A stretch of 64,000 nucleotides of DNA from Budorcas taxicolor (taxonomy: Eukaryota > Chordata > Mammalia > Artiodactyla > Bovidae): the NCBI RefSeq assembly GCF_023091745.1, contig NC_068925.1:186001-250000 (forward strand), written 5' to 3'. How positions within the stretch are numbered: position 1 is the stretch's first letter; each line of letters starts with the position of its first letter. Below the pieces are notes generated by a model. That model saw only the letters and a list, made by a program, of their open reading frames with translations. It had not been told where the DNA came from and did not search any database. Both the position numbers and the translations under genes were made by a program. Shown piece by piece: positions 47,890 to 57,919 of this stretch.

Positions 47890-49083
47890 GAGTGACCTCA
47901 GCGGAAATGGGCCTCATCTCGCCTGGAGGGGAGAACCTCCTGGATTTTCTCGTGTTGCGGCAGGTCTTCTCGAGTTGCGACGGGGACCTCAGGGACCCGC
48001 TCTAGTGGCCTCAGGAAAAGCCAGTCCACATGCGAGATGCTAGGGGACCTCTCGGGATTCCTCTCCCGTCCATGCCGGGGCCTCAGTCCTTGTGTGGAGT
48101 CGGGGCCGGAACCTGAGGATTCCTCTCCAGTGTTGCCATGGATCTTGGGGTGCTTCTGGGTCTCCCCAGGGAAGTCAGGGCTCGTCTCGAGTGGGGGCAT
48201 GCACGTGCGCTTTCCTCCCGAGCTGCAGCAGTAGTGTCACGCTTCCTGTCACGTGGATCAAGGGATCTGTGGCTTTCCCTCGAGGCTGTCCCTCGAGGCT
48301 TTCCCACGAGGCTTTCCCACAGGGCTGTGCCACGTGCCACCTTGGTGTGAGTCGATCCTCGGCGTGAAAGACGAGCCGGTGAAGGGAAAAGAGCTTCCTC
48401 TGGAATGGACTGAGACATCTGGGGGACTCTTGGAATGGTGGCACGACCCTGGAGTTCCTCTCGCCGTTCCTGTTGAGAGGGCCTCCTCTTGAGATGCGAC
48501 GGGAAAGCCGGGAACTTTTTCCCGACGAAGCAGGGAAAGGATCCCTCATCTCGAGCTACGAGGCGGAAACTGGGCTCCTCTGGATGTGGGCGGGACCATC
48601 GTGATTCCTCTCGAGTGGAGACGGGTATGTCGGGAAACTTCTTGATTTGCACCAAGGGTGTGAAGGACCCTTTCGAAGTTCCAGAGGTGAGGTGTGATCA
48701 GCCTCGAGACGCCTCAGCGGAAATGGGCCTCATCTCGCCTGGAGGGGAGAACCTCCTGGATTTTCTCGAGTTGCGGCAGGTCTTCTCGAGTTACGACGGG
48801 GACCTCAGGGACCCGCTCTGGTGGCCTCAGGAAAGGCCAGTCCCCATGCGAGTGGCTAGGGGACCTCTCGGGTTTCGTCTCCCGTCCATGCCGGGGCCTC
48901 AGTCCTTGTGTGGAGTCGGGGCCGGAAACTGAGGATTCCTCTCCAGTGTTGCCATGGATCTTTGGGTGCCTCTGAGTCTCCCCAGGGGAGTCAGGCCTCG
49001 TCTCGAGTGGGGGCATGCACGTGCGCTTTCCTCCCGAGATGCAGCAGTAGTGTCACGCTTCCTGTCACGTGGATCAAGGGATC

Positions 49084-49113
49084 TGTGGCTGTCCCTCGAG
49101 GCTTTCCCACGAG
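49084..49113 (+). other. Loss of one 13-bp unit (monomer 48956)
   Basis: The same three-unit structure as in monomer 41619 occurs nine monomers downstream, with shared neighbours CGAGATGCAGC and GTGCAACCTTGG, so it is inherited and not an independent loss. Confidence 0.9.
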
Positions 49114-49758
49114 GCTTTCCCACAGGGCTGTGCCACGTGCAACCTTGGTGTGAGTCGATCCTCGGCGTGAAAGACGAGCCGGTGAAGGGAAAAGAGTTTC
49201 CTCTGGAATGGACTGAGACATCTGGGGGACTCTTGGAATGGTGGCACGACCCTGGAGTTCCTCTCGCCGTTCCTATTGAGAGGGCCTCCTCTTGAGATGT
49301 GACGGGAAGGCCGGGAACTCTTTCCCGACGAAGCAGGGAAAGGATCCCTCATCTCGAGCTACGAGGCAGAAACGGGGCTCCTCTGGATGTGGGCGGGACC
49401 CTCGTGTTTCCTCTCGAGTGGAGACGGGTATGTCGGGGAACTTCTTGATTTGCCCCAAGGGTGTGAAGGACCCTTTCGAAGTTCCAGAGGTGAGGTGTGA
49501 TCAGCCTCGAGTGACCTCAGCGGAAATGGGCCTCATCTCGCCTGGAGGCGAGAACCTCCTGGATTTTCTCGTGTTGCGGCAGGTCTTCTCGAGTTGCGAC
49601 GGGGACCTCAGGGACCCGCTCTAGTGGCCTCAGGAAGGGCCAGTCCACATGCGAGTTGCTAGGGGACCTCTCAGGATTCCTCTCCCGTCCATGCCGGGGC
49701 CTCAGTCCTTGTGTGGAGTCGGGGCCGGAACCTGAGGATTCCTCTCCAGTGTTGCCAT

Positions 49759-50574
49759 GGATCTTGGGGTGCTTCTGAGTCTCCCCAGGGGAGTCAGGCC
49801 TCGTCTCGAGTGGGGGCATGCACGTGCGCTTTCCTCCCGAGCTGCAGCAGTAGTGTCACGCTTCCTGTCACGTGGATCAAGGGATCTGTGGATTTCCCTC
49901 GAGGCTGTCCCTCGAGGCTTTCCCACGAGGCTTTCCCACAGGGCTGTGCCACGTGCCACCTTGGTGTGAGTCGATCCTCGGCGTGAAAGACGATCCGGTG
50001 AAGGGAAAAGAGCTTCCTCTGGAATGGACTGAGACATCTGGGGGACTCTTGGAATGGTGGCACGACCCTGAAGTTCCTCTCGCCGTTCCTGTTGAGAGGG
50101 CCTCCTCTTGAGATGCGACGGGAATGCCGGGACCTCTTTCCCGACGAAGCAGGGAAAGGATCCCTCATCTCGAGCTACGAGGCGGACCCGGGGCTCCTCT
50201 GGATGTGGGCGGGACCCTCGTGATTCCTCTCGAGTGGAGACGGGTATGTCGGGAAACTTCTTGATTTGCACCAAGGGTGTGAAGGAGCCTTTCGAAGTTC
50301 CAGAGGTGAGGTGTGATCAGCCTCGAGACGCCTCAGCGGAAATGGGCCTCATCGCGCCTGGAGGGGAGAACCTCCTGGATTTTCTCGAGTTGCGGCAGGT
50401 GTTCTCGAGTTACGACAGTGACCTCAGGGACCCGCTCTGGTGGCCTCAGGAAAGGCCAGTCCCCATGCGATTTGCTAGGGCACCTCTCGGGATTCCTCTC
50501 CCGTCCATGCCGGGGCCTCAGTCATTGTGTGGAATCCGGGCCGGAACCTGAGAATTCCTCTCCAGTGTTGCCAT
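49759..50574 (+). repeat. Chimeric monomer (42422-like 5' part, 43238-like 3' part)
   Basis: The 5' part has GTGGATTTCCC, GACGATCCGG, GGGACCTCTTTCCC, GACCCGGGG and TGTCGGGAAAC, as at 42422. From CATCGCGCCTGG (50351) onward it has GCAGGTGTTCTC, GCGATTTGCTAGG and GAATTC, as at 43238. The switch lies between about 50253 and 50351. A private change reads TACGACAGTGACC at 50412. Confidence 0.85.
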
Positions 50575-51390
50575 GGATCTTGGGGTGCTTCTGAGTCTCC
50601 CCAGGGGAGTCAGGCCTCGTCCCGTGTGGGGGCATGCACGTGCGCTTTCCTCCCGAGCTGCAGCAGTAGTGTCACGCTTCCTGTCACGTGGATCAAGGGA
50701 TCTGTGGCTTTCCCTCAAGGCTGGCCCTCGAGGCTTTCCCACGAGGCTTTCCCACAGGGCTGTTCCACGTGCCACTTTTGTGTGAGTCGATCCTCGGCGT
50801 GAAAGACGAGCCGGTGAAAGGAAAAGAGGTTCCTCTGGAATGGACTGAGACATCTGGATGACTCTTGGAATGGTGGCACGACCATGGAGTTCCTCTCGCC
50901 GTTCCTGTTGAGAGGGCCTCCTCTTGAGATGCGACGGGAACGCTGGGAACTCTTTCCCGACGAAGCAGGGAAAGGATCCCTCATCTCGAGCTACGAGGCG
51001 GAAATGGGGCTCCTCTGGATGTGGGCGGGACCCTCGTGATTCCTCTCGAGTGGAGACGAGTATGTCGGGGAACTTCTTGATTTGCACCAAGGGTGTGAAG
51101 GACCCTTTCGAAGTTCCAGAGGTGAGGTGTGATCAGCCTCGAGACGCCTCAGCGGAAATGGGCCTCATCTCGCCTGGAGGGGAGAACCTCCTGGATTTTC
51201 TCGAGTTGCGGCAGGTGTTCTCGAGTTAGGACGGTGACCTCAGGGACCCGCTCTGGTGGCCTCAGGAAAGGCCAGTCCCCATGCGAGTTGCTAGGGCACC
51301 TCTCGGGATTCCTCTCCCGTCCATGCCGGGGCCTCTGTCCTTGTGTGGAGTCGGGGCCGGAACCTGAGGATTCCTCTCCAGTGTTGCCAT

Positions 51391-52206
51391 GGATCTTGGG
51401 GTGCTTCTGAGTCTCCCCAGGGGAGTCAGGCCTCGTCTCGAGTGGTGGCATGCACGTGCGCTTTCCTCCCGAGCTGCAGCAGTAGTGTCACGCTTCCTGT
51501 CACGTGGATCAAGGGATCTGTGGCTTTCCCTCGAGGCTGTCCCTCGAGGCTTTCCCACGAGGCTTTCCCACAGGGCTGTGCCACGTGCCACCTTGGTGTG
51601 AGTCGATCCTCGGCGTGAAAGACGAGCCGGTGAAGGGAAAAGAGCTTCCTCTGGAATGGACTGAGACATCTGGGGGACTCTTGGAATGGTGGCACGACCC
51701 TGGAGTTCCTCTCGCCGTTCCTGTTGAGAGGGCCTCCTCTTGAGATGCGACGGGAACGCCGGGAACTCTTTCCCGACGAAGCAGGGATAGGATCCCTCAT
51801 CTCGAGCTTCGAGGCGGAAACGGGGCTCCTCTGGATGTGGGCGGGACCCTCGTGATTCCTCTCGAGTGGAGACGAGTATGTCAGGGAACTTCTTGATTTG
51901 CACCAAGGGTGTGAAGGAGCCTTTCGAAGTTCCAGAGGTGAGGTGTGATCAGCCTCGAGACACCTCAGCGTAAATGGGCCTCATCTCGCCTGGAGGGGAG
52001 AACCTCCTGGATTTTCTCGAGTTGCGGCAGGTCTTCTCGAGTTACGACGGGGACCTCAGGGACCCGCTCTGGTGGCCTCAGGAAAGGCCAGTCCCCATGC
52101 GAGTTGCTAGGGGACCTCTCGGGATTCCTCTCCCGTCCATGCCGGGGCCTCAGTCCTTGTGCGGAGTCGGGTCCGGAACCTGAGGATTCCTGTCCAGTGT
52201 TGCCAT
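51391..52206 (+). repeat. Chimeric monomer (44870-like 5' part, 45686-like 3' part)
   Basis: GAGTGGTGGCATGC (near 51440) matches 44870, but by 51596 it reads GGTGTGAGTCG where 44870 has GGTGGGATTCG. It then follows 45686 with GAGCTTCCTC and GGGATAGGATCC. The switch is between about 51446 and 51596. Private changes include TGTCAGGGAAC (near 51883) and CACCTCAGCGTAAATGG (near 51961). Confidence 0.85.
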
Positions 52207-52983
52207 GGATCTTGGGGTGCTTCTGAGTCTCCCCAGGGGAGTCAGGCCTCGTCTCGAGTGGGGGCATGTACGTGCGCTTTCCTCCCGAGCTGCAGCAGTA
52301 GTGTCACGCTTCCTGTCACGTGGATCAAGGGATCTGTGGCTTTCCCTCGAGGCTGTCCCTCGAGTCTTTCACACGAGGCTTTCCCACAGGGCTGTGCCAC
52401 GTGCCACCTTGGTGTGAGTCGATCCTCGGCGTGAAAGACGAGCCGGTGAAGGGAAAAGAGTTTCCTCTGGAATGGACTGAGACATCTGGGGGACTCTTGG
52501 AATGGTGGCACGACCCTGGAGTTCCTCTCGCCGTTCCTGTTGAGAGGGCCTCCTCTTGAGATGCGACGGGAACGCCGGGAACTCTTTCCCGACGAAGCAG
52601 GGAAAGGATCCCTCATCTCGAGCTTCGAGGCCGATACGGGGCTCCTCTGGATGTGGGCGGGACCCTCGTGATTCCTCTCGAGTGGAGACGGGTATGTCGG
52701 GGAACTTCTTGATTTGCACCAAGGGTGTGAAGGACCCTTTCGAAGTTCCAGAGGTGAGGTGTGATCAGCCTCGAGACGCCTCAGCGGAAATGGGCCTCAT
52801 CTCGCCTGGAGGGGAGAACCTCCTGGATTTTCTCGAGTTGCGGCAGGTGTTCTCGAGTTACGACGGGGACCTCAGGGACCCGCTCTGGTGGCCTCAGGAA
52901 AGGCCAGTCCCCATGCGAGTTGCTAGGGGACCTCTCGGGATTCCTCTCCCGTCCATGCCGGGGCCTCAGTCCTTGTGCGGAGT

Positions 52984-52988
52984 CGCGC
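52984..52988 (+). other. Small deletion in monomer 65
   Basis: AGTCGCGCCGGAACC replaces AGTCGGGGCCGGAACC, a net loss of one base with a substitution. It is absent from the partner at about 58697. Confidence 0.75.
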
Positions 52989-53581
52989 CGGAACCTGAGG
53001 ATTCCTCTCCACTGTTGCCATGGATCTTGGGGTGCTTCTGAGTCTCCCCAGGGGAGTCAGGCCTCGTCTCGTGTGGGGGCATGTACGTGCGCTTTCCTCC
53101 CGAGCTGCAGCAGTAGTGTCACGCTTCCTGTCACGTGGATCAAGGGATCTGTGGCTTTCCCTCGAGGCTGTCCCTCGAGGCTTTCACACGAGGCTTTCCC
53201 ACAGGGCTGTGCCACGTGCCACCTTGGTGTGAGTCGATCCTCGGCGTGAAAGACGAGCCGGTGAAGGGAAAAGAGGTTCCTCTGGAATGGACTGAGACAT
53301 CTGGATGACTCTTGGAATGGTGGCACGACCGTGGAGTTCCTCTCGCCGTTCCTGTTGAGAGGGCCTCCTCTTGAGATGCGACGGGAACGCTGGAAACTCT
53401 TTCCCGACGAAGCAGGGAAAGGATCCCTCATCTCGAGCTACGAGGCAGAAACGGGACTCCTCTGGATGTGGGCGGGACCCTCGTGTTTCCTCTCGAGTGG
53501 AGACGGGTATGTCGGGGAACTTCTTGATTTGCACCAAGGGTGTGAAGGACCCTTTCGAAGTTGCAGAGGTGAGGTGTGATC

Positions 53582-53593
53582 AGCCTCAGCCTC
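53582..53593 (+). other. 6-bp tandem duplication AGCCTC x2 (third copy)
   Basis: Same event, seven monomers after the second copy. The private changes GAAATGCGCC (near 53610) and CAGACCACATG (near 53728) set this copy apart. Confidence 0.9.
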
Positions 53594-54234
53594 GAGTGAC
53601 CTCAGCGGAAATGCGCCTCATCTCGCCTGGAGGGGAGAACCTCCTGGATTTTCTCGTGTTGCGGCAGGTCTTCTCGAGTTGCGACGGGGACCTCAGGGAC
53701 CCGCTCTAGTGGCCTCAGGAAAAGCCAGACCACATGCGAGATGCTAGGGGACCTCTCGGGATTCCTCTCCCGTCCATGCCGGGGCCTCAGTCCTTGTGTG
53801 GAGTCGGGGCCGGAACCTGAGGATTCCTCTCCAGTGTTGCCATGGATCTTGGGGTGCTTTTGAGTCTCCCCAGGGGAGTCAGGCCTCGTCTCGAGTGGGG
53901 GCATGCACGTGCGCTTTCCTCCCGAGCTGCAGCAGTAGTGTCACGCTTCCTGTCACGTGGATCAAGGGATCTGTGGCTTTCCCTCGAGGCTGTCCCTCGA
54001 GGCTTTCCCACGAGGCTTTCCCACAGGGCTGTGCCACGTGCCACCTTGGTGTGAGTCGATCCTCGGCGTGAAAGACGAGCCGGTGAAGGGAAAAGAGCTT
54101 CCTCTGGAATGGACTGAGACATCTGGGGGACTCTTGGAATGGTGGCACGACCCTGGAGTTCCTCTCGCCGTTCCTGTTGAGAGGGCCTCCTCTTGAGATG
54201 CGACGGGAACGCCGGGAACTCTTTCCCGACGAAG

Positions 54235-54247
54235 CAGGGATGGATCC
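54235..54247 (+). other. 1-base deletion in monomer 67, copied at 59949-59961
   Basis: GCAGGGATGGATCC replaces GCAGGGAAAGGATCC. The same change in the partner unit at 59949-59961 shows it came before the seven-monomer duplication. Confidence 0.8.
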
Positions 54248-55097
54248 CTCATCTCGAGCTATGAGGCGGACCCGGGGCTCCTCTGGATGTGGGCGGGACC
54301 CTCGTGATTCCTCTCGAGTGGAGACGGGTATGTCGGGAAACTTCTTGATTTGCACCAAGGGTGTGAAGGACCCTTTCGAAGTTCCAGAGGTGAGGTGTGA
54401 TCAGCCTCGAGACGCCTCAGCGGAAATGGGCCTCATCTCGCCTGGAGGGGAGAACCTCCTGGATTTTCTCGAGTTGCGGCAGGTCTTCTCGAGTTACGAC
54501 GGGGACCTCAGGGACCCGTTCTGGTGGCCTCAGGAAAAGCCAGTCCCCATGCGAGTGGCTAGGGGACCTCTCGGGTTTCCTCTCCCGTCCATGCCGGGGC
54601 CTCAGTCCTTGTGTGGAGTCGGGGCCGGATCCTGAGGATTCCTCTCCAGTGTTGCCATGGATCTTGGGGTGCTTCTGAGTCTCCCCAGGGGAGTCAGGCC
54701 TCGTCTCGAGTGGGGGCATGCACGTGCGCTTTCCTCCCGAGCTGCAGCAGTAGTGTCACGCTTCCTGTCACGTGGATCAAGGGATCTGTGGCTTTCCCTC
54801 GAGGCTGTCCCTCGAGGCTTTCCCACGAGGCTTTCCCACAGGGCTGTGCCACGTGCCACCTTGGTGTGAGTCGATCCTCGGCGTGAAAGACGAGCCGGTG
54901 AAGGGAAAAGAGGTTCCTCTGCAATGGACTGAGACATCTGGGGGAGTCTTGGAATCGTGGCACGACCCTGGAGTTCCTCTCGCCGTTCCTGTTGAGAGGG
55001 CCTCCTCTTGAGATGCGACAGGAACGCCGGGAACTCTTTCCCGACGAAGCAGGGAAAGGATCCCTCATCTCGAGCTACGAGGCGGAAACGGGGCTCC

Positions 55098-55110
55098 TCT
55101 GGATGGGCGG
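55098..55110 (+). other. 2-base deletion in monomer 68, copied at 60812-60824
   Basis: CTCTGGATGGGCGGG replaces CTCTGGATGTGGGCGGG, giving an 814-bp monomer. The same change in the partner at 60812-60824 marks it as older than the duplication. Confidence 0.8.
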
Positions 55111-56288
55111 GACCCTCGTGATTCCTCTCGAGTGGAGACGGGTATGTCGGGGAACTTCTTGATTTGCACCCAGGGTGTGAAGGACCCTTTCGAAGTTCCA
55201 GAGGTGAGGTGTGATCAGCCTCGAGACGCCTCAGCGGAAATGGGCCTCATCTCGCCTGGAGGGGAGAACCTCCTGGATTTTCTCGAGTTGCGGCAGGTGT
55301 TCTCGAGTTACGACGGTGACCTCAGGGACCCGCTCTGGTGGCCTCAGGAAAGGCCAGTCCCCATGCGAGTTGCTAGGGCACCTCTCGGGATTCCTCTCCC
55401 GTCCATGCCGGGGCCTCAGTCATTGTGTGGAATCCGGGCCGGAACCTGAGAATTCCTCTCCAGTGTTGCCATGGATCTTGGGGTGCTTCTGAGTTTCCCC
55501 AGGGGAGTCAGGCCTCGTCCCGTGTGGGGGCATGCACGTGCGCTTTCCTCCCGAGCTGCAGCAGTAGTGTCACGCTTCCTGTCACGTGGATCAAGGGATC
55601 TGTGGCTTTCCCTCAAGGCTGGCCCTCGAGGCTTTCCCACGAGGCTTTCCCACAGGGCTGTTCCACGTGCCACTTTGGTGTGAGTCGATCCTCGGCGTGA
55701 AAGACGAGCCGGTGAAAGGAAAAGAGGTTCCTCTGGAATGGACTGCGACATCTGGATGACTCTTGGAATGGTGGCACGACCATGGAGTTCCTCTCGCCGT
55801 TCCTGTTGAGAGGGCCTCCTCTTGAGATGCGACGGGAACGCCGGGAACTCTTTCCCGACGAAGCAGGGAAAGGATCCCTCATCTCGAGCTACGAGGCGGA
55901 AATGGGGCTCCTCTGGATGTGGGCGGGACCCTCTTGATTCCTCTCGAGTGGAGACGGGTATGTCGGGGAACTTCTTGATTTCCACCAAGGGTGTGAAGGA
56001 CCCTTTCGAAGTTCCAGAGGTGAGGTGTGATCAGCCTCGAGACGCCTCAGCGGAAATGGGCCTCATCTCGCCTGGAGGGGAGAACCTCCTGGATTTTCTC
56101 GAGTTGCGGCAGGTCTTCTCGAGTTACGACGGGGACCTCAGGGACCCGCTCTGGTGGCCTCAGGAAAGGCCAGTCCCCATGCGAGTTGCTAGGGGACCTC
56201 TCGGGATTCCTCTACCGTCCATGCCGGGGACTCAGTCCTTGTGTGGAGTCGGGGCCGGAACCTGAGGATTCCTCTCCAGTGTTGCCAT

Positions 56289-57919
56289 GGATCTTGGGGT
56301 GCTTCTGAGTCTCCCCAGGGGAGTCAGGCCTCGTCCCGTGTGGGGGCATGCACGTGCGCTTTCCTCCCGAGCTGCAGCAGTAGTGTCACGCTTCCTGTCA
56401 CGTGGATCAAGGGATCTGTGGCTTTCCCTCAAGGCTGGCCCTCGAGGCTTTCCCACGAGGCTTTCCCACAGGGCTGTTCCACGTGCCACTTTGGTGTGAG
56501 TCGATCCTCGGCGTGAAAGACGAGCCGGTGAAAGGAAAAGAGGTTCCTCTGGAATGGACTGAGACGTCTGGATGACTCTTGGAATGGTGGCACGACCATG
56601 GAGTTCCTCTCGCCGTTCCTGTTGAGAGGGCCTCCTCTTGAGATGCGACGGGAACGCTGGGAACTCTTTCCCGACGAAGCAGGGAAAGGATCCCTCATCT
56701 CGAGCTACGAGGCGGAAATGGGGCTCCTCTGGATGTGGGCGGGACCCTCTTGATTCCTCTCGAGTGGAGACGGGTATGTCGGGGAACTTCTCGATTTCCA
56801 CCAAGGGTGTGAAGGACCCTTTCGAAGTTCCAGAGGTGAGGTGTGATCAGCCTCGAGACGCCTCAGCGGAAATGGGCCTCATCTCGCCTGGAGGGGAGAA
56901 CCTCCTGGATTTCCTCGAGTTGCGGCAGGTCTTCTCGAGTTACGACGGGGACCTCAGGGACCCGCTCTGGTGGCCTCAGGAAAGGCCAGTCCCCATGCGA
57001 GTTGCTAGGGGACCTCTCGGGATTCCTCTACCGTCCATGCCGGGGCCTCAGTCCTTGTGTGGAGTCGGGGCCGGAACCTGAGGATTCCTCTCCAGTGTTG
57101 CCATGGATCTTGGGGTGCTTCTGAGTCTCCCCAGGGGAGTCAGGGCTCATCTCGAGTGGGGGCATGCACGTGCGCTTTCCTCCCGAGCTGCAGCAGTAGA
57201 GTCACGCTTCCTTTCACGTGGATCAAGGGATCTGTGGCTTTCCCTCGAGGCTATCCCTCGAGGCTTTCCCACGAGGCTTTCCCACAGGGCTGTGCCACGT
57301 GCCACCTTGGTGTGAGTCGATCCTCGGCGTGAAAGACGAGCCGGTGAAAGGAAAAGAGTTTCCTCTGGAATGGACTGAGACATCTGGGGACTCTTGGAAT
57401 GGTGGCACGGCCCTGGAGTTCTTCTCGCCGTTCCTGTTGAGAGGGCCTCCTCTTGAGATGCGACGTGAACGCCGGGAACTCTTTCCCGACGAAGCAGGGA
57501 ATGGATCCCTCATCTCGAGCTTCGAGGCCGATACGGGGCTCCTCTGGATGTGGGCGGGACCCTCGTGATTCCTCTCGAGTGGAGACGAGTATGTCGGGGA
57601 ACTTCTTGATTTGCACCAAGGGTGTGAAGGAGCCTTTCGAAGTTCCAGAGGTGAGGTGTGATCAGCCTCGAGACGCCTCAGCGGAAATGGGCCTCATCTC
57701 GCCTGGAGGGGAGAACCTCCTGGATTTTCTCGAGTTGCGGCAGGTGTCCTCGAGTTAGGACGGTGACCTCAGGGACCCGCTCTGGTGGCCTCAGGAAAGG
57801 CCAGTCCCCATGCGAGTTGCTAGGGCACCTCTCGGGATTCCTCTCGCGTCCATGCCGGGGCCTCAGTCCTTGTGCGGAGTCGGGGCCGGAACCTGAGGAT
57901 TCCTCTCCAGTGTTGCCAT
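56289..57919 (+). repeat. Two monomers unique to the first seven-monomer unit
   Basis: The monomer at 56289 is a second consecutive GTCCCGTGTGG type, nearly the same as 55473 (private changes GACGTCTGG near 56564, CTTCTCGATTTCC near 56789 and GATTTCCTCGAG near 56910). The monomer at 57105 carries GGGCTCATCTCGAG, CCTTTCACGTGG, GGCTATCCC and CATCTGGGGACTC, the last a 1-base loss that makes it 815 bp. Neither is at the matching place in the second unit. Confidence 0.75.

Larger units (their letters stand above)
40803..48139 (+). repeat. Nine-monomer block D1 (7,337 bp)
   Basis: In order: CAGGGAAGTCAGG type (40803), 13-bp-loss type (41619), type Y with GTGGATTTCCC (42422), CTCCGCAGGGG type ending in GAATTC (43238), GTCCCGTGTGG type (44054), GTGGTGGCATG type (44870), GAAATACGAGCC type (45686) and two GCATGTACGTG monomers (46502, 47318), the second carrying the 6-base duplication. 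The first three monomers reappear at 48140, 48956 and 49759 with an offset of 7,337 and almost no change (CTTTCATCTCC near 41536 versus CTTTCGTCTCC). Confidence 0.85.
48140..53843 (+). repeat. Block D2: copy of D1 with two monomers missing (seven monomers)
   Basis: The offset from D1 falls from 7,337 at 48140-50255 to 6,521 at about 50350-51450 and to 5,705 from about 51600 onward, each step being one 816-bp monomer. The GAATTC tag, the CGAGTTAGGACGG variant and the paired GCATGTACGTG monomers keep their order. D1 could instead have gained the two monomers, but the mixed monomers at 49759 and 51391 are what deletion by in-register exchange leaves behind. Confidence 0.82.
52160..56275 (+). repeat. 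Seven-monomer higher-order unit, copy 1 (repeated part)
   Basis: This matches 57873-61990 at an offset of 5,713-5,714. The shared order is GCATGTACGTG twice, the 6-base duplication, GCAGGGATGGATCC (815-bp monomer), GGATGGGCGGG (814-bp monomer), GAATTC and the GTCCCGTGTGG monomer. A private 1-base loss, AGTCGCGCCGG at 52984, accounts for the 1-bp change in offset. After about 56275 the copies diverge: 56289 is a second GTCCCGTGTGG monomer, while 62003 is a GTCAGGGCTCG monomer. Confidence 0.85.
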
